From an uncultured Alphaproteobacteria bacterium (GTDB lineage: Bacteria > Pseudomonadota > Alphaproteobacteria > Rhizobiales > Beijerinckiaceae), in assembly GCA_937903315.1 (NCBI GenBank), contig CALCZO010000052.1:1-10749 (forward strand): 10,749 nucleotides of DNA. The letters are read 5' to 3'. The notes beneath the pieces are model-generated. The model had not been told where the DNA came from. It made no database searches and was given only the letters and a program-made list of their open reading frames with translations. The position numbers and the translations under genes were made by a program. Of the stretch, positions 1-5,789 are shown in pieces (within the stretch, counting starts at the first letter, position 1; every line of letters starts with the position of its first letter).

Positions 1-1506
1 GGACAGAAATCCGGCCACCTCGCCGCCGGCGATCATCCTCAGATCGGTCGCGGTCAGGAACACCAGACTGGGTTCACGATACCCCGCTGTGGCGAACACC
101 GGCGCGTCGCACTCCGCGCCGCGCGCCACCTCGGCCAGCCGGCGACTGAGATTGATCGCCTCAAGCTGCGGCACACCAAAGCGGAACGCGGCGACCGACA
201 GCGGCACGGCGGCGGCAAGGCCATAGACCAGCGCCGCCCGCGCCTCACCCTGCCACACGGCCCGCGCCGCGAAGGCCGCGACCACCGTTGCCAGCCCGAG
301 CAGCGGCATCGCCGCCAGCGGCAAAGCGCCGTCCTGCAGCCAGAACGCAACCGGCGCGCCGATCAGCAGCGCCAGCGGGATCAGCAGCATCAGCGCCGCC
401 GACACCGGCCGCCGCCAGCCGCCGGACGGGATCGCCCGCCGTTCGACGGCCAGGGCGACCAGAATCGCCGCCGCTGGAAACAGCGGCAGCACGTAATGCG
501 GCAGTTTGGTCGGCATCGCCTCCAGCACCAGCCAGAACGGCACGATCCAGGCCAGCAGGAACGCCACGGAGTCGTCGCGCCGCTCCGCCCACCAGAACCA
601 GCCGGTCAGCGCCACCAGTGGCGCGGCGGGCCAGAACGTGCCCCAGAACGACAGGAAATACGCCCCCGGCGGTCCCCAGTGCTTTTCGGCCACGCCGCCG
701 ACCTTGGCCAGCATGTCCTTGCCGACCGATTCGGCGAAGAACGTGCCGCCCGACTTGACCGCAATGGCGATCAGCCACGGCGCCGCGATGGCCACCACCA
801 GCGCCAGCCCGGCCAGCGGCCGGAGCGGTGCCGCCCAGCGGATCGAGCGTTCGCGGATGCTCATGACGACGACGACAATCAGCGGGATCAACGGCGTGAT
901 CGGCCCCTTGATCAGCACGCCGATGCCGATGGCGAGCCAGAACACCAGCGCAATACCCCACCCCGGACGGTAGCCGCCCGGCGGCAGGACCGAGGCCAGA
1001 TAGACCCGCGCCAGCGCTCCCATCGCCGCAACCACGGTCGCCGTCAGCACAGCATCGGTTTTCGCCAGCCGCGCCTCGACCCCGAGCAGCACCGCGCCTG
1101 CCATCATTGCCGCCGCCAGCAGCGCGCCGGGCCGCGACAGGAACGCGATCGCCGCCCAGTAGGTCAGCCAGACAGTGGCCAGCGCGCCGATCAGCGAGGG
1201 GATCCGATAGACGCCGATGGTGTTGCGCGCATCGGGCACGCCGACCGCCTCGGCGACCAGCACCGTCGCCGATTGCAACCAGTAGATACCGACCGGCTTC
1301 TTGTGCCGCGCCTCGTCCTGAAACCGGATATCGACGAAATCGCGCGTTTCCAGCATCTGCTTCGACGCCTGCGCGAATCGTGGTTCGTCCCGGTCCATCG
1401 GCTGGAGCGTGAACTGGCCGGGCACGAAAAACGCCAGCGACAGAACGAACAGCACCGCCAGTGCGCGCGCATGGGTGCGGGCAAGCGTCTCGATCAGGCG
1501 ATCCAT
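1..1506 (-). CDS. GT39/ArnT-like membrane glycosyltransferase, 3' end cut by the window
   Basis: The frame is open for exactly 502 codons from the ATG at 1506 to base 1 with no stop, so the C-terminus lies outside. It is a polytopic inner-membrane protein of the ArnT/PMT (GT39) type. Such enzymes move a sugar from a polyprenyl-phosphate donor to lipid A, a glycan or a protein on the periplasmic face. After a first membrane helix (about 15-30) comes the family's acidic loop, MDRDEPRF (37-44, D40/E41), then KKPVGIYWL (69-77), AKTDA (148-152), a KGP turn (200-202), a W/GP-rich loop EKHWGPPGAYF (274-284) and TKLPHYVLPLFP (333-344). About ten further hydrophobic segments follow. An AAAGGG ribosome site sits 8 bases before the ATG; the ATG at 1523 is out of frame. 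The acceptor cannot be told from the sequence. The fold and family are near certain; ArnT itself is only one possibility. Confidence 0.9.
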   Translation of the reverse strand, partial: MDRLIETLARTHARALAVLFVLSLAFFVPGQFTLQPMDRDEPRFAQASKQMLETRDFVDIRFQDEARHKKPVGIYWLQSATVLVAEAVGVPDARNTIGVYRIPSLIGALATVWLTYWAAIAFLSRPGALLAAAMMAGAVLLGVEARLAKTDAVLTATVVAAMGALARVYLASVLPPGGYRPGWGIALVFWLAIGIGVLIKGPITPLIPLIVVVVMSIRERSIRWAAPLRPLAGLALVVAIAAPWLIAIAVKSGGTFFAESVGKDMLAKVGGVAEKHWGPPGAYFLSFWGTFWPAAPLVALTGWFWWAERRDDSVAFLLAWIVPFWLVLEAMPTKLPHYVLPLFPAAAILVALAVERRAIPSGGWRRPVSAALMLLIPLALLIGAPVAFWLQDGALPLAAMPLLGLATVVAAFAARAVWQGEARAALVYGLAAAVPLSVAAFRFGVPQLEAINLSRRLAEVARGAECDAPVFATAGYREPSLVFLTATDLRMIAGGEVAGFLS

Positions 1507-1604
1507 CCGGCAGGCCCTTTCATGGCAGGATGCTTATGGACGGCGACGGTGACAGCACGGGAACAGGCGGCGACCGCGATGCTGTCCGACCCGTTGAAAC
1601 CGCG

Positions 1605-1681
1605 TGGCGACCCCTGCTGGATTCGAACCAGCGACCTCATGCTTAGAAGGCACGTGCTCTATCCAGCTGAGCTAAGGGGCC
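1605..1681 (-). tRNA. tRNA-Arg (anticodon UCU)
   Basis: The minus strand folds into a full cloverleaf of 77 bases. The acceptor stem is GGCCCCT/AGGGGTC with one G-T pair. The D arm is GCTC...GAGC, the anticodon stem CGTGC/GCATG carries loop CTTCTAA (anticodon TCT), and the T arm is GCTGG-TTCGAAT-CCAGC. The discriminator is G and CCA is encoded. It reads AGA, and AGG by wobble, which are rare codons in a GC-rich genome. It lies 59 bases after the complex I subunit gene and 98 bases before the glycosyltransferase start on the same strand. Confidence 0.97.
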
Positions 1682-1690
1682 GATTGCCGG

Positions 1691-1723
1691 CACCGGTCAG
1701 CGGGGCCGCCCCGCCATCCGGTG
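1691..1723 (-). terminator. Strong two-tier hairpin after the NDUFS4-like gene, possible terminator or processing site
   Basis: An outer 6-bp stem CACCGG/CCGGTG (1691-1696 with 1718-1723) and a symmetric 3x3 internal loop enclose a perfect 6-bp GC stem, GCGGGG/CCCCGC (1700-1705 with 1709-1714), closed by a 3-base loop. It begins 17 bases after the NDUFS4-like stop and ends 9 bases before the tRNA-Arg 5' end. No T-run follows on either strand, so a classical intrinsic terminator is not shown. It could end or pause the upstream mRNA, or mark the boundary for tRNA processing. Confidence 0.5.
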
Positions 1724-1740
1724 TGACAAGGCGCCGGGCG

Positions 1741-2046
1741 TCAGTGCGTCCACTGGCCGACGCGGTTGAACTTGAAATTGTCCGAGTAGGTCTGCGCGCG
1801 CGCGACATGCAGCTTCGGCTCCTCGACCCGGTAGGCCAGGCCGTTCTTCTCGGCGTAGGCGATCGCCTCGTCCTTGCTGTCGAACCACATCCGGACCTGC
1901 GCCTTCATGTCGGACGACGACGTCCAGCCCATCAGCGGCTCGACCTCGCGCCGCGCCTCGGGCTCGAACTCGAGCAGCCAGCGGGTGGTCTTGGCCTGCC
2001 CGGATTGCATGGCGTTGCGGGCGGGTTTGTAGATGCGCGCGGTCAT
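1741..2046 (-). CDS. NADH dehydrogenase complex I accessory subunit, NDUFS4-like (ETC complex I subunit)
   Basis: This 101-residue protein matches the NDUFS4/18-kDa accessory subunit family, which sits on the peripheral arm of respiratory complex I near the NADH-oxidising module. In bacteria it is largely an alphaproteobacterial trait shared with mitochondria. Recognisable features are the N-terminal ARIYKPARNAMQSG, the W-L-EFEP strand, the conserved MGWTSSSD (39-46), the segment WFDSKDEAIAYAEKNGLAY (54-72) and the C-terminal NFKFNRVGQWTH with its aromatic/basic tail. There is no signal or membrane segment, as expected for a cytosolic-face subunit. GAGGA lies about 6 bases before the ATG at 2046. 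The main nuo operon is not in the window; the gene stands alone between two tRNA genes, with only 39 bases to tRNA-Pro, so it may be transcribed from the tRNA promoter. Confidence 0.93.
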   Translation of the reverse strand: MTARIYKPARNAMQSGQAKTTRWLLEFEPEARREVEPLMGWTSSSDMKAQVRMWFDSKDEAIAYAEKNGLAYRVEEPKLHVARAQTYSDNFKFNRVGQWTH

Positions 2047-2085
2047 GTCGGTTCCTCGGCTCCAATGGCTCGGGCGGCGGCCGGC

Positions 2086-2162
2086 TGGTCGGGGCAGCAG
2101 GATTTGAACCCGCGACCCTCTGCTCCCAAAGCAGATGCGCTACCAGGCTGCGCTATACCCCG
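2086..2162 (-). tRNA. tRNA-Pro (anticodon UGG)
   Basis: The minus strand gives a complete 77-base cloverleaf. The acceptor stem CGGGGTA/TGCCCCG has the usual first C-G pair of proline tRNAs. The D arm is GCGC...GCGC, the anticodon stem TCTGC/GCAGA holds loop TTTGGGA (anticodon TGG), the T arm is GCGGG-TTCAAAT-CCTGC, the discriminator is A and CCA is encoded. It reads CCA and CCG. It lies 56 bases after the DUF192 gene and 39 bases before the NDUFS4-like gene. Confidence 0.97.
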
Positions 2163-2218
2163 TTCAGGGCCGCTGCACCTGACGCTTCGGCTATCACGCA
2201 CCCTCGGTTCCGACAAGA

Positions 2219-2779
2219 CTATTTGGCCGGAAACATCCGGTGGATGACCTTGTCGCCGGCTTTCAGCCCGATTTTTTCGGACAGGCCGCCGTTGATCTCC
2301 AGCACCGCGCGCACCGCCTCGCCCGACGAGATGGTCTTTTCCGAATGCGGCTCGGTGCGCTGCTCGATGCGGTGAATCCGCCCGTCGGCCTTGATGAACA
2401 GCATGTCGAGCGGGATGTAGGTGTTCTTCATCCACATCGCGATGTGCTGGTCCTTCTGGAAGTCGAACAGCATGCCGTAGGTATCGGGCATCGATTTGCG
2501 GAACATCAGGCCCTTGGCGCGTTCAGCATCGGTGCGCATCACGTCGACGTCGAAGATCTGACGCCCGCGTGCCGTCTCGATCACCAGCTTGGCTTCCGCC
2601 GGATCGGGCGCGCGCGCCACCGCCGGATCGGCCGAGAACATCCGCGACAGGTTGCTCCACAACGAGATGCCGGAAACGGCCAGCGTGACCACGACAAAGG
2701 CGACGACGAACCAGCGGCGGTTCTTCTCGGGCTTGTCCGGCTGTCCGGACTGAGGGGCAGGATGAGGCGATTGCGGCAT
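2219..2779 (-). CDS. Membrane-anchored DUF192 family protein
   Basis: The 186-residue protein has a proline-rich polar N-terminus (1-22), one hydrophobic segment (about 23-40, WFVVAFVVVTLAVSGISL) and a DUF192 domain (about 65-183). Family marks are RAKGLMFRKSMP (87-98), YGMLFDF (101-107), IAMWMKNTYIPLDMLFI (113-129) and AVRAVLEINGG (155-165). DUF192 is a small all-beta domain whose molecular function is not established. The topology suggests a periplasmic domain tethered to the inner membrane; a signal peptidase cut after SA (49-50) is possible but not clear. GAGG lies 6 bases before the ATG at 2779. The gene follows the cold-shock gene by 103 bases on the same strand, so they may be co-transcribed despite a weak hairpin between them. 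Confidence 0.93.
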   Translation of the reverse strand: MPQSPHPAPQSGQPDKPEKNRRWFVVAFVVVTLAVSGISLWSNLSRMFSADPAVARAPDPAEAKLVIETARGRQIFDVDVMRTDAERAKGLMFRKSMPDTYGMLFDFQKDQHIAMWMKNTYIPLDMLFIKADGRIHRIEQRTEPHSEKTISSGEAVRAVLEINGGLSEKIGLKAGDKVIHRMFPAK

Positions 2780-2842
2780 GGAAAACCCTCGGGCGGATGC
2801 GTCTCACGACACGGGTGAGGCAGGCATACGCCGCCAGCCGCC

Positions 2843-2856
2843 GCCGCTCAAGCGGC
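2843..2856 (-). terminator. Small hairpin between cold-shock and DUF192 genes
   Basis: A perfect 5-bp stem GCCGC/GCGGC with a 4-base loop lies 26 bases downstream of the cold-shock stop codon. No T-run follows, and the surroundings are rich in GCC/GCG repeats that make such stems easy to form by chance. It may weaken read-through into the DUF192 gene, or mean nothing. Confidence 0.25.
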
Positions 2857-2882
2857 AAGCGCGCAAACCAGATGATCGGGTG

Positions 2883-3506
2883 TCAGTGCGACATCGGCCC
2901 CGAAGGACCATCGGCCAGGCGGATGTCGGCCGCCATCTGCCCCTTCGGCCCGCTGCCCCAGCGCACCAGAACCCACTGGCCGGGCCTGAGTTCGGCAATG
3001 CCGAAGCGGCGCAGCGTTTCCATGTGAATGAAGATGTCGGGTGTACCGTCGCCGCAGGTCAGGAAGCCGAACCCGCGCAACCGGTTGAACCACTTGACCA
3101 TCGCCCGCTCGTAATTGCCCTCGGGCGTCACGGTCACATGCGTGCGGGCCGGCGGCAGGGCAGCGGGGTGGATGGCGGTCGAATTGTCGAGCGAGAGCAC
3201 CCGGAAGGTCTGGTAGCCGCGGGCGCGCTGCACGATCTCGCAGACGATTCGTGCGCCTTCCTGGGCGGTCTGGAACCCGTCGCGCCGCAGGCAGGTGACA
3301 TGCAGCAGAACGTCCGGCAGGCCGTTGTCAGGAATGATGAAGCCAAATCCCTTGGCCACGTCGAACCACTTGATGACGCCCGAAATCTGAATGAGATCAA
3401 GCCCATGATCAAGCGAGGCGTCGCCAAAGCCCTGGGTATCGCGCGTGCCGGTCTGACCCTGCGCCGTCATCCCGAACTTCTTGTCATCGAAAGCGTCACT
3501 GGCCAT
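2883..3506 (-). CDS. Two-domain cold-shock (CspA-like) nucleic-acid-binding protein
   Basis: The protein has 207 residues from the ATG at 3506 and carries two cold-shock domains, at about 41-108 and 133-199, joined by a proline-rich linker. Domain 1 has VIKWFDVAKGFGFI (44-57, RNP1) and VLLHV (66-70, RNP2). Domain 2 has MVKWFNRLRGFGFL (136-149) and IFIHM (158-162). Such proteins bind single-stranded RNA or DNA and act as RNA chaperones or antiterminators; the doubled form is typical of Alphaproteobacteria. The first 40 residues are polar and look disordered. The frame stays open upstream to 3614, but the extra 36 residues are Arg/Cys-rich and unlike the family, so the ATG at 3506 is preferred although its ribosome site is weak. 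Domain 2 is shorter in its first loop than domain 1 and keeps all the aromatic binding residues. The upstream leader is highly structured (3525-3590). Confidence 0.92.
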   Translation of the reverse strand: MASDAFDDKKFGMTAQGQTGTRDTQGFGDASLDHGLDLIQISGVIKWFDVAKGFGFIIPDNGLPDVLLHVTCLRRDGFQTAQEGARIVCEIVQRARGYQTFRVLSLDNSTAIHPAALPPARTHVTVTPEGNYERAMVKWFNRLRGFGFLTCGDGTPDIFIHMETLRRFGIAELRPGQWVLVRWGSGPKGQMAADIRLADGPSGPMSH

Positions 3507-3524
3507 TGATGCAACCCGCCTGCT

Positions 3525-3590
3525 CGCGGACCATTTCCGCGCGATTCTCAGACGGAGAATAGCATTGCTGCCGACAGTGCAAACAGCAAT
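3525..3590 (-). promoter_or_regulatory. Three tandem inverted repeats in the leader of the cold-shock gene
   Basis: Three perfect inverted repeats stand head to tail between the cold-shock start (3506) and the eda stop. They are CGCGGA-5-TCCGCG (3525-3541), ATTCTC-5-GAGAAT (3544-3560) and ATTGCTG-13-CAGCAAT (3564-3590), separated by only 2 and 3 bases. The first ends 18 bases before the ATG. If transcribed, they would form a compact folded 5' leader, as known for bacterial csp mRNAs that change fold with temperature. Alternatively the third is an operator: a possible -35 (TTGCAC or TTTGCA) lies in its spacer and a -10-like TATTCT at 3556-3561. In that reading the second repeat would straddle the -10. 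Confidence 0.5.
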
Positions 3591-3665
3591 ACAGACAGAA
3601 AAGCCGGTTTTCACACCTCAATTGTGTGGCGGCGCACAGGTCAAGTGGTCAGCATCCGCCAGCAC

Positions 3666-4292
3666 TCAGACGGACGCCTCGCGGGCAAGACGTGTCAGAC
3701 TGGCCCAGTCGCCGGCAGCGACGGCCGCTTTCGGCGTCAGCCACGAGCCGCCGACGCACAGAACATTGTCCAGCGCGAGATACTGCGCCATGTTCGCCGG
3801 GCCGATGCCCCCGGTCGGGCAGAAGCGCAGATCCGGGCACGGGCCGGCCACGCTTTTCAGATACTCCAGCCCGCCAGCGGCGGCCGCGGGGAAGAACTTG
3901 ATCTCGGCAAAGCCAAGCTCGGCGACGTCGAGCATCTCGGAAATCGTCACCGCGCCGGGCAACACCGGGATGGCCACATCGGCCAGCGCCGCCCGGAGGC
4001 TGGCGGAGGTCCCCGGCGTGACCAGAAACGACGCGCCGGCCTTCTGAGCGGCGGCAATCGCCGCCGGGGTCACGATGGTCCCGGCGCCGACGACGACATC
4101 GGGGCATTCGGCGCGGATCGCGGCAATCGCCTCCAGCGCCGCAGGCGTGCGCAGCGTCACCTCGGCGACGGTGACACCGCCCTCAGCCAGCGCACGTGCA
4201 ATCGCGACGCCCTCTTTGGCCGAAGCGACAGTCAGCACCGGCACGACGCGGTTGCGCCCGAGCAGCGGAACAATGGAGGAGGTGGCGCGCAA
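3666..4292 (-). CDS. eda: 2-dehydro-3-deoxy-phosphogluconate (KDPG) / 4-hydroxy-2-oxoglutarate aldolase
   Basis: This 208-residue class I aldolase cleaves KDPG to pyruvate and glyceraldehyde 3-phosphate in the Entner-Doudoroff pathway; family members also act on 4-hydroxy-2-oxoglutarate. All active-site landmarks fall at the expected places: E44 and R48 in AEVTLRTP, GAGTI (69-73), P93 in VTPGT, the Schiff-base lysine K132 in EIKFFPA, the phosphate-binding TGGI (160-163) and GGSW (181-184). Length and spacing match bacterial Eda. The start is a TTG at 4292: a TGA stands in frame at 4298-4296, no ATG lies near, and GGAG sits 7 bases upstream. The partner edd is not in the window. The gene has its own putative promoter and a 15-base palindrome upstream, so it is probably regulated apart from the exporter 64 bases before it. 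Confidence 0.93.
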   Translation of the reverse strand: MRATSSIVPLLGRNRVVPVLTVASAKEGVAIARALAEGGVTVAEVTLRTPAALEAIAAIRAECPDVVVGAGTIVTPAAIAAAQKAGASFLVTPGTSASLRAALADVAIPVLPGAVTISEMLDVAELGFAEIKFFPAAAAGGLEYLKSVAGPCPDLRFCPTGGIGPANMAQYLALDNVLCVGGSWLTPKAAVAAGDWASLTRLAREASV

Positions 4293-4313
4293 GGATCAGC
4301 TCCGTCTGGCGGC

Positions 4314-4328
4314 AGTTGTCGGACAACT
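4314..4328. promoter_or_regulatory. Perfect palindromic operator upstream of eda, GntR/FadR type
   Basis: AGTTGTC-G-GACAACT is a perfect 7-1-7 palindrome, 21 bases before the eda TTG. It fits the TNGTNNNACNA pattern of GntR/FadR-subfamily operators. It lies just downstream of the best -10 candidate, where a bound repressor would cover the transcription start. The inner 13 bases recur exactly before the DenD-type gene at 8634-8646. Which protein binds it is unknown; no GntR gene is in the window. A hairpin role in RNA is an alternative but would not explain the repeat at a second gene. Confidence 0.7.
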
Positions 4329-4331
4329 CAA

Positions 4332-4360
4332 CCGATAGGACGGCGGCGGCGGCGCTTCAA
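4332..4360 (-). promoter_or_regulatory. Putative sigma-70-type promoter of eda
   Basis: Reading the minus strand, TTGAAG (4355-4360) is followed after 17 bases by TATCGG (4332-4337). The -35 matches the TTGACA consensus at 4 of 6 positions and the -10 at 3 of 6, with optimal spacing. The -35 overlaps the exporter stop codon. The palindrome at 4314-4328 begins 3 bases after the -10, a typical repressor position. The match is moderate, and the spacer is a GCC repeat. Confidence 0.4.
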
Positions 4361-5601
4361 GCCGTTTCCTTCACCAGCGGCCGCCAGCATGCGGCAACCA
4401 CGGCCAGACCGGCCAGCGACAGCAACAGCACCGAGGTCCGCAAACCCATCCAGTCGGCGATGGCACCCATCGCCAAGGCACCAAGCGCCGGCGCAAAGCG
4501 GAAGATCAGGCTGTAGACGCTCATCACCCGGCCGAGCCGCTCGACCGGCGCCTGCACCTGCACGAACGTCGTCGCCGCGATGCCCATGGTCGTCATCGCC
4601 ATGCCGAAAATGAACAGCAGAATGAGCGCGAGCCAGAAATTGCCCGTGAACGCGAACGACGCGGTCGCCGCGGCGAAGATCAGCGCGCCAAGCAGGATGT
4701 GATAGCGCAATGCCCGCCCAGCCGCCTCGCCGACCATCAGAACGGCTCCGACGATGGCACCGATGCCGACGGCACCGTTGAGCGCACCATAGCCGGTCTC
4801 GCCCATCCGGAACACCAGATCAGCATAGGCGGGGAACATTTCAGTGACCGGGCGCACGAGCAGCGACAACGCAAATTGCAGCCACAGCACCAGTTTGAGT
4901 CCACGGTCGCGCAGCATGTCGGCCATCGCGTCGAAAAAGCCCGTCCCATCCGGCGCGGGCGCGGAGAGGGCTGCATTGGCCGGGCGATCCTCATCGCGCA
5001 CCATGGTCATGCAGACCGCGTTGATGGCAAAGCCGAGCGCGGCGATCAGCATCGCGACCGCCTCAAGCTGCATCGCCAGCAGCGGCGCGGCGATCAGCGG
5101 ACCGATCAGCCGGGTCAGGTTGACCGACATGGAGCCGACCGCCGTCGCCGTCGCCAGTTGCGACCGCGGCAGCAGCACCGGCGGCAGCGCCATCCGCGCC
5201 GGCAGCGTCAGCCCGCCGATGACGGCAAAGCCGAGCAGCACCGTGATCAGCCAGCCCATGGTCAGGCTGCGGCTGAAGATCAGCCAGAACAACAGCAGCG
5301 CCAGGGCGGTCTGCGTCCCCTGGCCGAAGCGGACGATCCGCATCCGGTCATAGCGATCGGCCAGCACGCCGGCATACAGCGAAATGATGATCGACGGGCC
5401 GAGTTCAGCAAAGGAAGTGATGCCGAGCCAGGTTTTCGAGCCGGTCATTTCCCAGGTCAGCCAGCCCGCGCACACCCGCACGATCCAGATCGCAGTCAAC
5501 GATGAGAAATTGCCGATGCTGAACAGTCGAAAAGCGCGGGATTCAAAAACCTCGCTTAGATCTCGTCTGCGGCGCGATATTTGACCGCCATTGTGAGTCA
5601 T
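4357..5601 (-). CDS. MFS exporter, EntS/DHA3-like (MFS_3)
   Basis: From the ATG at 5601 the protein has 414 residues and about 12 hydrophobic segments, placing it in the Major Facilitator Superfamily. The cytosolic loop between helices 2 and 3 carries GVLADRYDRMRIV (78-90), the conserved G-x-x-x-D-R motif. The N-terminus (LSEVFESRAFRLFSIGNFSSLTAIWI) and overall pattern resemble proton-driven exporters such as EntS and macrolide-efflux relatives rather than sugar importers. The frame stays open to 5796, but that extension would overlap the divergent ABC-F gene and reads like intergenic DNA; the ATG at 5601 is therefore preferred, though no clear ribosome site precedes it. The substrate cannot be read from sequence. 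eda follows after 64 bases, apparently with its own promoter, so a link to sugar-acid metabolism is not implied. Confidence 0.87.
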   Translation of the reverse strand: MTHNGGQISRRRRDLSEVFESRAFRLFSIGNFSSLTAIWIVRVCAGWLTWEMTGSKTWLGITSFAELGPSIIISLYAGVLADRYDRMRIVRFGQGTQTALALLLFWLIFSRSLTMGWLITVLLGFAVIGGLTLPARMALPPVLLPRSQLATATAVGSMSVNLTRLIGPLIAAPLLAMQLEAVAMLIAALGFAINAVCMTMVRDEDRPANAALSAPAPDGTGFFDAMADMLRDRGLKLVLWLQFALSLLVRPVTEMFPAYADLVFRMGETGYGALNGAVGIGAIVGAVLMVGEAAGRALRYHILLGALIFAAATASFAFTGNFWLALILLFIFGMAMTTMGIAATTFVQVQAPVERLGRVMSVYSLIFRFAPALGALAMGAIADWMGLRTSVLLLSLAGLAVVAACWRPLVKETA

Positions 5602-5789
5602 GAAAAACAACCACGCCAGAACATGGAGATCAAACGCATCTGCATCGCCCAATACGATCGTCCACGATGCAATACCTGCAAGAGTGACCATAGGCCTGTT
5701 AAGATCAACTGAACACCGTATTTCGATGATGGTCCACAGTCGAGATTGCGTGCTTGCCTTTCCTGCGCCGCTCATGAACAACACCGGCC
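5602..5789. promoter_or_regulatory. Divergent promoter region between MFS and ABC-F genes, with inverted repeat 5641-5671
   Basis: This 188-base gap is clearly richer in A+T than the flanking genes and must hold the promoters of both divergent genes. It contains TGCATCG (5641-5647) and its exact complement CGATGCA (5665-5671), 17 bases apart, with an 8-base palindrome ACGATCGT (5654-5661) between them. The repeat lies 39 bases before the MFS start, a reasonable operator position. I found no convincing -35/-10 pair on either strand. Confidence 0.45.

Noticed and set aside
245..961. Minus-strand frame of 238 codons within the glycosyltransferase
   Set aside because: It is a shifted frame of the same gene, rich in Gly, Ala and Arg with no domain. 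The true frame is continuous across the whole region.
1461..1646. Small frame ending in a LDSNQRP-like peptide, and the QQDLNPRPSAP-like peptide near 2090-2160
   Set aside because: These are translations of the antisense strand of tRNA genes (the TTCGAA and TTCAAA loops), a well-known source of false proteins.
496..2247. Long plus-strand reading frame of 583 codons
   Set aside because: It runs antisense to the glycosyltransferase, crosses two tRNA genes and the complex I gene, and is dominated by Arg, Gln, His and Pro, as expected from the complement of GC-rich coding DNA. The minus-strand frames have clear family motifs.
3311..3330. GTTGTC half-site in the cold-shock gene, and other TTGTC half-sites in coding sequence
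   Set aside because: They lack the second arm GACAAC and lie inside genes; TTGTC alone is expected often by chance.
3507..3614. N-terminal extension of the cold-shock frame
   Set aside because: It would place coding sequence over the three inverted repeats, and the residues are Arg/Cys-rich and unlike the family.
4699..5505. Plus-strand frame of 268 codons opposite the MFS gene
   Set aside because: It is rich in His, Gln and Arg, has no hydrophobic or domain pattern, and lies fully antisense to a convincing 12-helix transporter.
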